Below, in pieces: positions 9,045-18,838 of a stretch of 33,605 nt of DNA. The number at the start of each line of letters is the position of its first letter. Position 1 is the stretch's first letter. Source of the DNA: Gammaproteobacteria bacterium. Its GTDB lineage: Bacteria; Pseudomonadota; Gammaproteobacteria; Pseudomonadales; Azotimanducaceae. Below the pieces are notes generated by a model, which was not told the DNA's origin, ran no database searches, and was given only the letters and a program-made list of their open reading frames with translations. The translations under genes and the position numbers were made by a program. The DNA lies in the NCBI GenBank assembly GCA_028821125.1, contig JAPPHD010000083.1, positions 1 through 33,605 of the forward strand. Reading direction: 5' to 3'.

Positions 9045-9363
9045 GGCCGGTCGCCTGCGCCGCCTTGAATGGCTCCTCCACCTCGGGGTCGCGGTAGCGG
9101 GCGGCTGGGTCTGGTACGGCAATGCGGGGGCCGCGCTGCTCGGCTTGTGGGTGTGGGGATGGAGGCCGCCCCGCACGGTACGGGTGAGCGTTCCAGGCCG
9201 GCCGCGGCGAATCAAGCTGTCCCGGTTCGCGGTGACGGTGTATTGGGGATTGCGATGCGCCCGGATCTATCGCGACGAGCTGGGTGAAGACGAATACGCG
9301 CGCCTGCGCCGCGAATTGAGAGCTGCGCGGGAGGCCTCATTCACGGACAAGATTGCCAAATGA
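9019..9363 (+). CDS. Small membrane protein, YgfX/CptA-like
   Basis: A 114-residue protein with two closely spaced hydrophobic segments near the N-terminus (about 16-45, RLEWLLHLGVAVAGGWVWYG and AALLGLWVWGW), then a basic cytoplasmic tail. This layout and the position directly after sdhE match E. coli YgfX, also called CptA, which was proposed as the toxin partner of YgfY/SdhE and to affect FtsZ/MreB. The sequence itself is too divergent to be certain. The ATG at 9019 overlaps sdhE; a GTG at 9022 is an equal alternative. Confidence 0.6.
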   Translation: MVPGTISVEAGRLRRLEWLLHLGVAVAGGWVWYGNAGAALLGLWVWGWRPPRTVRVSVPGRPRRIKLSRFAVTVYWGLRCARIYRDELGEDEYARLRRELRAAREASFTDKIAK

Positions 9364-9443
9364 GCCACGTTCACACCGGTTCACCGTTTTCAGGCTGGGC
9401 TCACGCATTGCCCCTCAAACTGACTCGTCGGGGCGGTTGACGT

Positions 9444-11063
9444 TCAGGGCGCCGCCGGCCGAACCAGGTCCAGGCGCTTTTCCGCTCCCGGGAAGAGGAT
9501 CGTGTCTTCTGCCCGTTCCAGGGTCTGCGGCGTGTCCAGGTTGAAGTGCAGCCCGCGGCTCTCCCGGCGCTTGAGCGCGGAGTGGATGATCAGTTCGGCG
9601 ACATCGATGAGGTTGCGCAGCTCGATGAGGTCGTTGCTCACCCGGTAGTGGCGGTAGAACTCGTTGATTTCCTGTTTCAGGAGGTCCACCCGGTGCAGGG
9701 CGCGGGTCAGGCGCTTGTCGGTGCGCACGATGCCGACGTAGTCCCACATGAAGCGGCGCAGTTCGTCCCAGTTGTGGGCGATGACGACGTCCTCGTCGGA
9801 ATTGGTGACCTGGCTTTCGTCCCAGTGGGGCAGGTTGACCGCCGTAAACGGCTTTTCCAGTTCACCGCGAATCCGTTCCGCCGCGACGCCTGCGAACACC
9901 AGGCACTCGAGCAGTGAGTTGCTCGCCAGGCGGTTGGCGCCGTGCAGCCCGGTGCAGCTCGCCTCGCCGATGGCGTACAGCCCGGGCACGTCCGTCTGGC
10001 CGTTCCTGTCCACGAGTACGCCGCCGCAGGTGTAATGGGCCGCCGGCACCACCGGTATGGGCTGGCTGGTCATGTCGATGCCGAACTCGCGGCAGCGGCC
10101 CGAGATGGTCGGGAAATGCTCCAGCACGAACCGTTCCGGGCGGTGGCTGATGTCCAGGTAGATGCAATCGGCGCCCAGGCGCTTCATCTCGTGGTCGATG
10201 GCGCGCGCCACGATGTCCCTGGGCGCGAGCTCGGCCCGCGCATCGAAACGGTCCATGAACCGCTGGCCGTCCGGCAGCCTGAGAATGCCGCCTTCGCCGC
10301 GCACCGCCTCGGAGATCAAAAAAGATTTCGCGTGGGGATGATAGAGGCAGGTCGGGTGAAACTGGTTGAACTCCATGTTGGCGATGCGGCAGCCGGCCCG
10401 CCAGGCCATGGCGATGCCGTCGCCCGTGGAACTGTCCGGATTGCTGGTATAGAGGTAAACCTTGCTGGCGCCGCCGGTGGCGAGAATGACGCATCGCGCC
10501 TGGAAGACCTCGACGTGCCCGGTGGTGCGATTCAGCACATAGGCGCCTGCGCAGCGGTTCGCGTAGCGCCCGAGCCGACTGAGGTTGACAAGGTCGATGG
10601 CGACGCGGTCATCGAACAGTTCGATGCGCGGCGAGTCCAGCACCTGCTCGGTCAGCGTCGAGACGATGGCCTTGCCGGTGGCATCCGCGACATGCAGTAC
10701 CCGCCGGAAACGGTGTCCACCCTCGCGGGTGAGGTGGTATTCGTTGTCGGCCGTATCGAAGTCGACGCCCTGCCCGGTGAGGCGCCGGATCGCCGCGGGC
10801 GCCTGGGAGACCGTGAATTCGACGATCTCCCGGTCGCAGAGCCCGGCTCCGGCGTTCAGCGTGTCTTCGATATGGGACTCGAAGCTGTCGTCCGGGTCCG
10901 TGACCGCGGCAACGCCGCCCTGTGCCCAGTGGGAGGAACCGGTATCGGCGCTGCCCTTGCAAAGCACCGTGACGCGTGCGTGGGGCGCCAGGTGCAGGGC
11001 TGCCGACAGGCCCGCGGCACCGCCGCCGATGATGAGAATGTCGGTCGAGAAGCGTTGGGTCAT
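9444..11063 (-). CDS. nadB: L-aspartate oxidase
   Basis: First enzyme of de novo NAD synthesis: an FAD enzyme oxidising L-aspartate to iminoaspartate for NadA. The 539-residue product equals E. coli NadB in length. It has the dinucleotide-binding [16 protein letters not shown] (about 10-25), [20 protein letters not shown], the substrate region [19 protein letters not shown], and [18 protein letters not shown]. The ATG at 11063 gives [15 protein letters not shown]; codons further upstream would cross the promoter. It is divergent from rpoE, as in E. coli and Pseudomonas. NAD supply is also what the SIR2 protein at 24102 is predicted to destroy, but no functional link is implied. Confidence 0.95.
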   Translation of the reverse strand: MTQRFSTDILIIGGGAAGLSAALHLAPHARVTVLCKGSADTGSSHWAQGGVAAVTDPDDSFESHIEDTLNAGAGLCDREIVEFTVSQAPAAIRRLTGQGVDFDTADNEYHLTREGGHRFRRVLHVADATGKAIVSTLTEQVLDSPRIELFDDRVAIDLVNLSRLGRYANRCAGAYVLNRTTGHVEVFQARCVILATGGASKVYLYTSNPDSSTGDGIAMAWRAGCRIANMEFNQFHPTCLYHPHAKSFLISEAVRGEGGILRLPDGQRFMDRFDARAELAPRDIVARAIDHEMKRLGADCIYLDISHRPERFVLEHFPTISGRCREFGIDMTSQPIPVVPAAHYTCGGVLVDRNGQTDVPGLYAIGEASCTGLHGANRLASNSLLECLVFAGVAAERIRGELEKPFTAVNLPHWDESQVTNSDEDVVIAHNWDELRRFMWDYVGIVRTDKRLTRALHRVDLLKQEINEFYRHYRVSNDLIELRNLIDVAELIIHSALKRRESRGLHFNLDTPQTLERAEDTILFPGAEKRLDLVRPAAP

Positions 11064-11093
11064 GATCGCCGTCGCCGTTCCCTTCAGCGCCGG

Positions 11094-11099
11094 ATTATA
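11094..11099 (-). promoter_or_regulatory. Likely -10 box of the nadB promoter
   Basis: A perfect TATAAT on the minus strand, 30 bases before the nadB start codon, in the only AT-rich patch of the nadB-rpoE gap. No good -35 box is visible at 16-18 bases, so an activator or a weak promoter is possible. I found no clear sigma-E-type promoter for rpoE on the other strand. Confidence 0.5.
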
Positions 11100-11167
11100 T
11101 GACGACTCGTATAGCGGCCGACTTATCGGCACAATAGCCGGCTTTTCGATACGCGAGCGTCCGGCAA

Positions 11168-11740
11168 TTGGCCAAGGATAACGACCGGGAACTGGTGCGC
11201 CGCTTCAAGGGCGGTGACCAGGCGGCGTTCGAACTGCTGTTCACGCGCTACCAGCACAAGGTACTCGGGCTGATCGGGCGGCACCTGAACGATCCGGACG
11301 AGGTCCAGGACGTCGCCCAGGAAGCGTTCGTTCGGGCGTTCCGCGCGTTGCCGAGATTTCGCGGGGAGAGCGCCTTCTATACCTGGCTTTACCGCATCGC
11401 CCTCAATACCACCAGAAACCATGTCGCTGCCCGAAACCGCCGCCCGCCGCCGACAGACATCGATGTGGCGGACGCCCGGCTCATGGACGGTGTGGATACG
11501 CTGCGCGATGACGAGGACCCGCTGGCGGCCCTGTCCCGGGACGAATTGTCCAGCGAGATCCGGCAGGCCATCGGCGCACTGCCGGACGACCAGAGAAGCG
11601 CCGTTATCCTTCGCGAGATGGATGGTTTGAGCTACGACCAGATCGCCGAGGTCATGCATTGCCCCGTGGGTACGGTACGGTCGCGGATTTTTCGCGCGCG
11701 GGAAGCCATCGATAAGCGTATACGGCCGCTGCTCGAGTAG
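11168..11740 (+). CDS. rpoE: RNA polymerase sigma factor RpoE (AlgU type)
   Basis: ECF sigma factor for envelope stress, held inactive by RseA. The 190-residue product has region 2 ([49 protein letters not shown]) and region 4 ([35 protein letters not shown]), close to E. coli RpoE and AlgU. The start is a TTG at 11168. An in-frame stop lies at 11135 and no ATG or GTG lies between, so TTG is the only usual start available. The first gene of the stress operon, it is divergent from nadB. Confidence 0.95.
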   Translation: MAKDNDRELVRRFKGGDQAAFELLFTRYQHKVLGLIGRHLNDPDEVQDVAQEAFVRAFRALPRFRGESAFYTWLYRIALNTTRNHVAARNRRPPPTDIDVADARLMDGVDTLRDDEDPLAALSRDELSSEIRQAIGALPDDQRSAVILREMDGLSYDQIAEVMHCPVGTVRSRIFRAREAIDKRIRPLLE

Positions 11741-11866
11741 CAGCTGTGAGAATCCGGTGAATCCGGTGAAAAAGGCAGGCGCGCGACGCTGTGAACGCGC
11801 CGGTGGGCGATTGCGCGGAACAAATCAACAAAGCGGATGTCCATAGCCTGAGGGGAAGGCAATACG

Positions 11867-12424
11867 ATGTCGAACAAGATGATTGAATCTCTATCTGCGG
11901 CGATGGACAACGAAGCCGGTGCATTCGAAATGCGCCGCGTGCTCGACGAGGCCGTCCGCGATCCGCAGTTGCGCGATACCTGGATGCGTTACCACCTCAT
12001 CGGCGCTGTCCTGCGCGGCGAGTGGCAAGCCGGCGGCTTCGAACTGCACGAAAGGGTATGCAATGCCCCGCACCAGGCGCGGACGGGCGTTGCGGTGCGG
12101 CGCAAGCGCCTGCGCGATGCGTGGAAGCGTTGGCGGGGGCAAGCGGTCGCCGCATCGCTCGCGGTCGCCGCAACCATGGCCGTGGTGCTGTCGTTGAACC
12201 TGGCCGGCGTACAGGTTGGCGAACCGGGCGGCCAAACCGCCGCGCGGCCGGTGTTTGACGAGTTCGGGAGTCGAACGCCCGAGGGCGGGCTGTCGCAGGC
12301 CGAATTCGAACGCCTGAACGCCTACATGATGCGCCATATCCAGCAACGGGCGATTCACCAGCCGGGAGTGTCCCCGCTCGCCAAGATCGTCACCTACACC
12401 GCGGCGGATACGCCATGGCAATAG
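11867..12424 (+). CDS. rseA: Anti-sigma-E factor RseA (MucA type)
   Basis: Inner-membrane anti-sigma factor binding RpoE through its N-terminal domain; regulated proteolysis releases sigma. The 185-residue product starts ESLSAAMDNEAGAFEMRRVL, the usual sigma-binding helix region. It has one membrane segment at about 91-113 (QAVAASLAVAATMAVVLSL) and a periplasmic tail with LNAYMMRHIQQRAIHQP, similar to MucA. The ribosome-binding site GAGGGGAAGG is strong. It is 126 bases after rpoE; the gap holds a tandem 9-mer (GAATCCGGT twice, 11750-11767). Its end overlaps rseB by 10 bases. Confidence 0.93.
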   Translation: MSNKMIESLSAAMDNEAGAFEMRRVLDEAVRDPQLRDTWMRYHLIGAVLRGEWQAGGFELHERVCNAPHQARTGVAVRRKRLRDAWKRWRGQAVAASLAVAATMAVVLSLNLAGVQVGEPGGQTAARPVFDEFGSRTPEGGLSQAEFERLNAYMMRHIQQRAIHQPGVSPLAKIVTYTAADTPWQ

Positions 12425-13464
12425 GGTGGCTGCACAGCCGGCATGGGGAAGCCGCACCCGTCCGGATTGCGGGCGCATGGGGTGTGGCGGCTCATGCACG
12501 GCGGGCGCTGTTGCTGGTTTGCGCCTGGGCCGCGTCGGCCGGCGCGACGGAACCGAAGGCGTGGCTCGACGACATGAACCGGGCTTTTTCCGAACTCGAC
12601 TACGACGGCGTGTTCACCTACCACACCGGTGGCGACATGGCGGCCCTGCGGGTTGTGCACATGGTGGTCGATGGCGAACGCCGCGAACGGCTGACCTATC
12701 TCGACGGCCCTTTCCGGGAAATCATCCGCACGGGCGATAGCGCGGTGAGCGTTCTTTCTCAAGACGACGAACTTGCGGAACTGGCGGGCGGCATCCCCAC
12801 CGGGCCCTTCACCTACGCCTATTCGGGTGCTTTCGACCGTGTTTCGGACCAGTACGTGGTTTCCCGCTCGGGCACCGGCCGCATCGCCGGTCGCAAAGCG
12901 GTGCGAATCTCGGTAACGCCCAGGGACGGGAACCGTTACGGTTACAGGCTGTGGCTCGACCGGGAACACAGGCTGATGCTCAGGTCGGAGCTGATCGGGT
13001 CGAAGGGCGAAAAGCTCGAGGTCTTTCAATTCACGTCCATTGCGTTCGGTGAAGACGTCAATCCCGCAGACCTGCGCCCGCGCGACGACGCGGGCCTGCA
13101 CGCCATGCACTTCGAAATCGCCGCCGGGGTGCCTGCGAAGTTGCCCGTGCCGCGGTTGCAATGGCGCGCAGGGTGGGTTCCGGCCGGTTTCCTGATCGCG
13201 GCGGCCGAAGTTCTGCGTTCCCCGGCCAAGCCTGTGGAAACGGTAATGTACACGGACGGCCTGGCTTCATTTTCCGTGTTCGTGGAAGGCCGGCCCGAAG
13301 CGGTGGAGACCGGCAGCGTCGTTCAGCGCGGCGCCACCGTGGCGGTGAGTGACCAGGTGTCCGCGCCCGGCGGGAAATTGGTGCTGGTCACCCTGGTGGG
13401 GGAGGTGCCGGAGGCGACCGCCCGGCGGGTTGCGGCTTCGGTTACGTACGGAGCGGATTTCTGA
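12415..13464 (+). CDS. rseB: Sigma-E regulatory periplasmic protein RseB (MucB type)
   Basis: Periplasmic protein that binds RseA and shields it from the site-1 protease until lipid or LPS signals arrive. The 349-residue product contains the MucB/RseB N-terminal fold starting WLDDMNRAFSELDYDGVFTY, then GRIAGRKAVRISVTPRDGNR, and a C-terminal domain with TVMYTDGLASFSVFVEG, all characteristic. A hydrophobic export signal lies at about 30-45 (RALLLVCAWAASAGATEP), later than usual, so the true start may be internal to the 25-30 extra leading residues. The ATG at 12415 overlaps rseA. Confidence 0.92.
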   Translation: MAIGWLHSRHGEAAPVRIAGAWGVAAHARRALLLVCAWAASAGATEPKAWLDDMNRAFSELDYDGVFTYHTGGDMAALRVVHMVVDGERRERLTYLDGPFREIIRTGDSAVSVLSQDDELAELAGGIPTGPFTYAYSGAFDRVSDQYVVSRSGTGRIAGRKAVRISVTPRDGNRYGYRLWLDREHRLMLRSELIGSKGEKLEVFQFTSIAFGEDVNPADLRPRDDAGLHAMHFEIAAGVPAKLPVPRLQWRAGWVPAGFLIAAAEVLRSPAKPVETVMYTDGLASFSVFVEGRPEAVETGSVVQRGATVAVSDQVSAPGGKLVLVTLVGEVPEATARRVAASVTYGADF

Positions 13465-13742
13465 AGGCGGCGGCGGACGATGCGCGGCGTTGCGCGGCTT
13501 GCCGCGGCTGCGCGATCGCGTTTGCCGCACAGCCCGTGACGGTGTCGGGTCGCGGCCTGAATCTGGCTTCCGGCGTCTGCCTGGGCATTCCTCTCGCGGT
13601 ACTGGTTGCCGGCGGCTGGCTTGCCGATACACTGTCGAGTGGCCGGGCGTGGTGGGCCATCCTGTTTTTCCTGGTTGCTTCCGCCGCTGTCACGCGGGTG
13701 GGTTCCCACGTGGATGCCTGGCTGCTGGAACGTTCGACATGA
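13461..13742 (+). CDS. rseC: Short RseC/MucC-like membrane protein (start unresolved)
   Basis: It sits in the rseC/mucC position between rseB and mucD. The frame is open from upstream of 13461 and encodes a Cys cluster RCAACRGC, then two membrane segments (VCLGIPLAVLVAGGWLADT and WWAILFFLVASAAVTRVG), ending LLERST. RseC proteins have an N-terminal Cys-rich cytoplasmic region followed by two helices, but are about 150 residues; this one is about 93 or fewer. The Cys cluster lies upstream of the first standard start codon (GTG 13536, giving 68 residues). Either a rare start (CTG 13461, overlapping the rseB stop) is used, or the N-terminus is eroded. The function, tuning RseA or assisting redox proteins, is inferred from position. 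Confidence 0.55.
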   Translation: MKAAADDARRCAACRGCAIAFAAQPVTVSGRGLNLASGVCLGIPLAVLVAGGWLADTLSSGRAWWAILFFLVASAAVTRVGSHVDAWLLERST

Positions 13743-13752
13743 GGGCAATGGC

Positions 13753-15108
13753 ATGAAAGCGCCTTGGGTTGTGATTCTGGGTGTGGCGCTGGCTGGCACG
13801 GTGGCCCGGGCGGCGGAGCTGCCCGACTTCACGGGCCTGGTGGAAGCGCACTCCGCCTCGGTGGTGAACATCAGTTCGGAACGGCGCGTACAGCGGCAGC
13901 CCCGGCGTCCGGAGGAACTCGATGACCTGTTCCGGCGTTTCTTTCCGGGCCCGGGGATTCCCGCGCCCAACGTGCCGCGCCAGTCGCAGGGTTCCGGTTT
14001 CATCATCTCCAGCGACGGGTACATATTGACGAACAATCACGTCGTGGGCGAGGCCGACGAGGTTGTGGTGCGCTTGAGCGACCGCCGCGAACTCGACGCC
14101 ACCGTGGTCGGCGCCGACGCCGGTTCGGACCTGGCGCTACTGAAGGTGGAAGCCGAAGACCTCAAGCCCGTGACCATCGGCAGTTCCGCGGGCCTCAAGG
14201 TGGGCGAATGGGTCCTCGCCATCGGTTCGCCGTTCGGATTCGAGTACTCGGTAACCGCGGGAATCGTCAGCGGCAAGGGCCGCAGCCTGCGCAACGAGAA
14301 CTATGTTCCGTTCATTCAGTCAGACGTTGCGATCAACCCCGGTAACTCCGGGGGCCCCCTGTTCAATCTCGACGGCGATGTGGTGGGCATCAACTCCCAG
14401 ATTTATTCCAACTCGGGCGGATACATGGGCATGTCGTTTGCCGTTCCCATCGACGTGGCCATGGAGGTCGCCGATCAGCTCAAGGCCTCCGGAAGGGTCT
14501 CCAGGGGCTGGCTGGGCGTGGAGATCCAGCAGGTCAATCGCGAACTGGCCGAAAGCTTCGGCCTCGAACAGCCCCAGGGAGCGCTGATCACCCGCGTCTT
14601 CCCCGACAGCCCGGGGGAAGAGGGCGGTTTGCTGGCGGGCGACATCATCACGGAGTTCAACGGCCAGGGCATCGACCGCTGGGAGGAACTGCCCCACTAT
14701 GTGGGACGCACCGCCCCGGGCAGCGAAGCGCGCATCGGCCTGGTGCGGGAGGGCGAGAAGATGAGCCTTGAACTCGAAATCGGCGAACTGCCCGACGACT
14801 CCCTGGCGCAACGGGGCCAGCCCGGGTCTGAGCCTTCCGAGCTTGGGCTGGTGGTGAAAGCGCTTCCGGAAGCGGCGCGCGAACGCCTCGAACTGGATGG
14901 CGGCGTGGTGGTGGTGCGCTCCGAAGGCCCGGCGGCAGAGGCCGGCATACGGGAGCGGGACATCATCACAAGGCTCCACAACAAACCCGTCGACAGCATC
15001 GCCGGCTTCCACGAAATCGCGAATTCGCTACCCGAGGGACGCAGCGTCTCGGTATTGCTCGTCCGGGGCGAACGCCCTCTTTTCGTGGGCCTGAAGGTCC
15101 CGGAGTAG
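13753..15108 (+). CDS. mucD: Periplasmic serine protease/chaperone, DegP/DegQ-MucD type
   Basis: HtrA-family protease that degrades misfolded envelope proteins. The 451-residue product has an N-terminal signal peptide ([20 protein letters not shown]) and a trypsin-like domain with the triad His in [14 protein letters not shown] (about 95), Asp in [14 protein letters not shown] (about 125) and Ser in [12 protein letters not shown] (about 198). Two PDZ domains follow (about 250-340 and 365-450). The ATG at 13753 is preceded by GAGGG at a good distance; the longer open frame upstream overlaps rseC. As the last gene of the rpoE operon it matches Pseudomonas mucD. Confidence 0.95.
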   Translation: MKAPWVVILGVALAGTVARAAELPDFTGLVEAHSASVVNISSERRVQRQPRRPEELDDLFRRFFPGPGIPAPNVPRQSQGSGFIISSDGYILTNNHVVGEADEVVVRLSDRRELDATVVGADAGSDLALLKVEAEDLKPVTIGSSAGLKVGEWVLAIGSPFGFEYSVTAGIVSGKGRSLRNENYVPFIQSDVAINPGNSGGPLFNLDGDVVGINSQIYSNSGGYMGMSFAVPIDVAMEVADQLKASGRVSRGWLGVEIQQVNRELAESFGLEQPQGALITRVFPDSPGEEGGLLAGDIITEFNGQGIDRWEELPHYVGRTAPGSEARIGLVREGEKMSLELEIGELPDDSLAQRGQPGSEPSELGLVVKALPEAARERLELDGGVVVVRSEGPAAEAGIRERDIITRLHNKPVDSIAGFHEIANSLPEGRSVSVLLVRGERPLFVGLKVPE

Positions 15109-15205
15109 TCACGGCGCCCGAACGACTGCGGAGGCTCCTGCTTCGGCGTTGGCTTGCCACGGCCTATCATCTAAACTCGCCGCCGCTTTTCCGCCGGGTA
15201 ACCCC

Positions 15206-17005
15206 GTGTTGCAGAGCCTCGACCACATTCGCAACTTTTCCATCATCGCCCACATCGATCACGGCAAGTCGACCCTTTCCGACCGCCTCATTCAGCGTTG
15301 CGGCGCGCTGAGCGAACGGGAGATGGCCGACCAGGTGCTCGATTCCATGGACCTGGAGCGGGAGCGGGGCATCACCATCAAGGCGCAGTGCGTCACCCTG
15401 GATTTCCGGGCCGCGAACGGCGAATCCTACCTGCTCAATCTCATCGACACCCCCGGGCACGTGGACTTCAGCTACGAGGTTTCCCGGTCGCTGGCCGCCT
15501 GCGAGGGCGCCCTCCTGGTCGTCGATGCCGCCCAGGGCGTGGAGGCGCAATCCGTCGCCAACTGCTATACGGCGATCGACTACGGCCTGGAGGTGCTGCC
15601 GGTTCTCAACAAGATCGACCTGCCCCAGGCCGAGCCCGAACGGGTCATGCGGGAGATCGAGGACATCATCGGGCTGCCGGCGGACGCCGCGGTGCGGGTC
15701 AGCGCCAAGACAGGGGAGGGCGTTCCTGCCCTTCTGGAGCAACTCGTGGAGCGGATTCCGCCACCCCGGACGCTTCCCGGGGCGCCCCTGCAGGCGCTGA
15801 TCGTCGATTCCTGGTTCGACAATTACCTGGGCATCGTTTCCCTGGTGCGGGTTGTGGCCGGCACCGTGGCCAGGGGCGAGCGCATCGTCGTGAAATCCAC
15901 GGGCAAAACCCACGTCGTCGACGAGGTGGGGTGTTTCCGCCCGAAACGATCGGCCACCGACGCGCTCGGCGCCGGTGAAGTGGGCTATGTCATCGCCGGC
16001 ATCAAGGACATCCGCGGCGCGCCGGTGGGGGACACCCTGGTGCTGGCGAGCCACAGCGATGCGGCGGCGCTGCCGGGTTTCGCCAAGGTCAAACCGCAGG
16101 TGTACGCCGGCCTCTTTCCGGTGAACTCCGAGCGTTTCGAGGACTTCCGGGCGGCGCTGGAAAAGTTGACGCTGAACGATGCGTCCCTGTTCTACGAGCC
16201 CGAGACCTCCGATGCCCTGGGTTTCGGATTCCGCTGCGGTTTCCTGGGGCTCCTGCACATGGAGATCGTCCAGCAGCGGCTCGAGCGGGAATACGATCTC
16301 GACCTGATCACCTCCGCGCCCACGGTGATCTACCAGGCGGAGCTGGCGGATGGCACGGTGGTCGAGGTCGACAATCCGTCCGGGCTGCCGGAACGGTACG
16401 TGGCGCTGAAGGAACCGATCGCCGAGGTGAACATACTGGTGCCCCAGGAATTCGTCGGCAACGTGATCAACCTCTGCGTGGAGCGCCGCGGCACCCAGAA
16501 GAACATGCAGTTTTCCGCCGGCCAGGTGTCGATGACCTGGGAGATGCCCATGAACGAGGTGGTCATGGACTTCTTCGACCGCCTGAAATCGGTGAGCCGC
16601 GGTTTCGGTTCGCTCGACTACGGCTTCCTGCGCTTTGCGGTGTCGAGCCTGGTCAAGCTGGATATACTGATCAACGGCGAACGGGTGGACGCGCTTGCGG
16701 TGATCGTGCACCGGGACCAGGCCCAGGGCCGGGGCAGGCAACTGGTGGAGAAGATGCGGGAACTGATTCCCAGGCAGATGTTCGCCGTGGCCATACAGGC
16801 GGCCATCGGCGGGCAGGTCATCGCGCGCCGGACGGTGAAGGCGCTGCGCAAGAACGTGACGGCGAAGTGCTATGGGGGCGATGTGACGCGCAAGAAGAAG
16901 CTGCTGGAGAAACAGAAGGCCGGCAAGAAGCGCATGAAGCAGGTGGGCAGTGTGGAGGTGCCGAAGGAGGCGTTTCTGGCGGCGCTGAAGCTCGACCGGA
17001 ATTGA
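15206..17005 (+). CDS. lepA: Elongation factor 4 (LepA)
   Basis: Ribosomal GTPase that back-translocates or aids initiation complexes. With the GTG start at 15206 the product is 599 residues, exactly the E. coli length, and begins [20 protein letters not shown]. The GTPase motifs are AHIDHGKST (G1), [12 protein letters not shown] (G3) and VLNKIDLPQ (G4). The EF-G-like domains and the LepA-specific C-terminal domain follow, including [20 protein letters not shown]. An in-frame codon at 15149 would add 19 residues unlike the family. It ends 17 bases before repeat copy 3, which separates it from lepB; in many relatives lepA and lepB are adjacent. Confidence 0.95.
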   Translation: MLQSLDHIRNFSIIAHIDHGKSTLSDRLIQRCGALSEREMADQVLDSMDLERERGITIKAQCVTLDFRAANGESYLLNLIDTPGHVDFSYEVSRSLAACEGALLVVDAAQGVEAQSVANCYTAIDYGLEVLPVLNKIDLPQAEPERVMREIEDIIGLPADAAVRVSAKTGEGVPALLEQLVERIPPPRTLPGAPLQALIVDSWFDNYLGIVSLVRVVAGTVARGERIVVKSTGKTHVVDEVGCFRPKRSATDALGAGEVGYVIAGIKDIRGAPVGDTLVLASHSDAAALPGFAKVKPQVYAGLFPVNSERFEDFRAALEKLTLNDASLFYEPETSDALGFGFRCGFLGLLHMEIVQQRLEREYDLDLITSAPTVIYQAELADGTVVEVDNPSGLPERYVALKEPIAEVNILVPQEFVGNVINLCVERRGTQKNMQFSAGQVSMTWEMPMNEVVMDFFDRLKSVSRGFGSLDYGFLRFAVSSLVKLDILINGERVDALAVIVHRDQAQGRGRQLVEKMRELIPRQMFAVAIQAAIGGQVIARRTVKALRKNVTAKCYGGDVTRKKKLLEKQKAGKKRMKQVGSVEVPKEAFLAALKLDRN

Positions 17006-17022
17006 GGCCGATACGATGCGCC

Positions 17023-17334
17023 GGGCTCGCATGGAACAAATCTTCAACTCATTGTTTTTAATGGATATTTTTTTCACCGGATTTTTAACAGTTCCTTCGA
17101 TTCGGCTCCGAGAGCAGGTATGCGGTACGGGTATCCGGTTTGGCGGAAGGCGGGCCGGGGGGAAATCTCTGTTTGGCGGCGGTGGGTGTTCGACACCCGG
17201 CCCCGCAACCAGTTGCGGGGCGTCGCCATCTGCCGAAGCGGTGCTTCGGCTCGGGCTGCGCCCGACCGATGGCGACCCCGTACCGCACACCTGCTCTCTC
17301 CCAGCGAGTGTCTGTTCGCTGCGCTTAGCGGGCG
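17023..17334 (+). repeat. Dispersed intergenic repeat, copy 3, with multi-hairpin interior
   Basis: It shares with copy 2 the opening GGGCTCGCATGGAACAA, an AT-rich stretch (17041-17095), the left arm (17110-17136), the right arm (17277-17298) and the tail with GTCTGTTCGCTGCGCTTAGC. The arms pair over 22 bases with one mismatch. The interior is unrelated to copy 2 and forms nested hairpins: 17184-17198, 17201-17220, and a 9-base outer stem (17222-17230 with 17268-17276) enclosing hairpins 17232-17250 and 17251-17265. No convincing reading frame is present. It fills the 379-base gap between lepA and lepB. Confidence 0.85.
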
Positions 17335-17384
17335 TTGGTACCAGGCGGACTTCATGATACGGGCTGAAGCGGTGGAACGCTGAG

Positions 17385-18140
17385 ATGGACATCGATTATC
17401 CGTTGTTGCTGACTTGGGCGGTGCTGATCAGCGGCGGCATCTGGCTGTTTGACGTTTTTGTGTTGAAGCCTCGCCGCGAGGAGGGACAGTCGGCGCCGAC
17501 GCTGGTGGAGTATGCCCGGTCGTTCTTTCCGGTGCTGGTGTTCGTGCTGGCGATGCGCAGTTTTCTGGGCGAGCCCTACCAGATTCCGTCCGAGTCCATG
17601 GTGCCCACGCTGGAGGTGGGTGATTTCATCCTGGTGAACAAGTACGCCTACGGCATTCGGCTGCCGGTGCTGGGAACGAAGATCGTGGAGGTGGGGGAGC
17701 CGGAGCGGGGCGACATCATGGTTTTCATTCCGCCCCACGACTCGCGTTATTTCATCAAGCGGGTGATCGGGCTGCCGGGGGATCATATCCGCTACGAGAA
17801 CAAGGCGCTGTACATAAACGGGGAGCGGGCGCGATACGAGTTCGTCCGGGAATTCCACGACATGATCGGCCGCAACGCCGTGCCGGTGCGTGAATACCAG
17901 GAGACTTTCGATGAGGATCCGCACACCACCTACCGCTATCCCACCAAGGAGACGTCCCGGGAGTGGGTGGTGCCGGATGATTCGTATTTCGTCATGGGCG
18001 ACAACCGTGACCGCAGCGACGACAGCCGCCGCTGGAAGTACGTCTCGGAGGCGAAGATCGTCGGCAAGGCGGTGGCGATCTGGGTACACAAGGCGCCGGG
18101 GCTGAACTGGCCCACGTTCGAGCGCAACCGTTGGATCTGA
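17385..18140 (+). CDS. lepB: Signal peptidase I
   Basis: Inner-membrane protease that removes signal peptides from Sec and Tat substrates. The 251-residue product has two N-terminal membrane segments (about 6-26 and 45-62), then the catalytic Ser in IPSESMVPTLEVGDF (about residue 71) and the catalytic Lys in YFIKRVIGLPGDH (about 125). The conserved box MGDNRDRSDDSR also identifies the family. The ATG at 17385 lies about 50 bases after the repeat. The rnc start overlaps its end by 10 bases. Confidence 0.95.
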   Translation: MDIDYPLLLTWAVLISGGIWLFDVFVLKPRREEGQSAPTLVEYARSFFPVLVFVLAMRSFLGEPYQIPSESMVPTLEVGDFILVNKYAYGIRLPVLGTKIVEVGEPERGDIMVFIPPHDSRYFIKRVIGLPGDHIRYENKALYINGERARYEFVREFHDMIGRNAVPVREYQETFDEDPHTTYRYPTKETSREWVVPDDSYFVMGDNRDRSDDSRRWKYVSEAKIVGKAVAIWVHKAPGLNWPTFERNRWI

Positions 18141-18805
18141 CGGCGCTCCAGAAAAAGCTCCGATACGGGTTCGAGGACCAGGCGCTGCTCGTGCGCGCGC
18201 TCACGCACAGGAGCGCATCCCCCGATCACAACGAGCGCCTGGAGTTCCTGGGCGATGCGGTGCTCGGTTACGTGGTTGGGGAGTACCTGCACAGAACGCG
18301 GCGCGATGACCGGGAAGACTCGCTCACCCTGCTGCGGGCATCGCTGATCCGGCGGGAGACGCTGGTGGAGGTGGCGCGGGAGGTCGATGTGGGCGCCTGC
18401 CTCCTGCTCGGGGTGGGGGAGCGCCGGTCAGGTGCGCGCCACCGGGCTTCGATACTGGCCGATGCGCTGGAAGCGCTGATCGGGGCGGTGCACGAAGACG
18501 GCGGCATCGAAGCGGCCCGGGCCCTGATCATGCACCTTTTCCGGGACCGCCTGGAGAATCTTGCCGAGCGGGTGCGGAAAGACCCGAAGAGCGATCTTCA
18601 GGAGCGCCTGCAGGCACGGGGGCTCAAGCTGCCGGAATACCGCACCCTCGAGATTGCGGGCCGGCAGCACGACCAGGTGTTCAACGTCGCCTGCGAACTG
18701 GGGGAACTGGAGGTGTCGGTGTCTGCCACCGGGCAGAACCGCAAGGAAGCCGAGATGCGGGCGGCGGCCCTCATGATCGGCGAGGTGGAACGCCGTGGGC
18801 TCTGA
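18131..18805 (+). CDS. rnc: Ribonuclease III
   Basis: Double-strand-specific endoribonuclease processing rRNA and mRNA. The 224-residue product has the family signature HNERLEFLGDAVLG (about 34-47), which holds metal-binding acidic residues, and a second acidic cluster in ILADALEALIGAVHEDGG. A C-terminal double-stranded-RNA-binding domain begins DPKSDLQERLQARGL (about 153 on). The start is TTG 18131 inside the end of lepB; it gives MDLTALQKKLRYGF, the expected N-terminus, and no ATG fits. lepB-rnc-era-recO is the classical operon. Confidence 0.95.
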   Translation: MDLTALQKKLRYGFEDQALLVRALTHRSASPDHNERLEFLGDAVLGYVVGEYLHRTRRDDREDSLTLLRASLIRRETLVEVAREVDVGACLLLGVGERRSGARHRASILADALEALIGAVHEDGGIEAARALIMHLFRDRLENLAERVRKDPKSDLQERLQARGLKLPEYRTLEIAGRQHDQVFNVACELGELEVSVSATGQNRKEAEMRAAALMIGEVERRGL

Positions 18806-18838
18806 GGTACAGGCGCCCGGGCGGTCGCCGGGCGGCCC

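Noticed and set aside
11750-11767. Tandem 9-mer GAATCCGGT between rpoE and rseA
   Set aside because: Only two units and no further structure; too short to call a regulatory repeat.
15167-17392. 741-residue open frame on the minus strand opposite lepA
   Set aside because: It is the GC-rich antisense shadow of lepA: no protein motif, and the plus-strand gene is certain.
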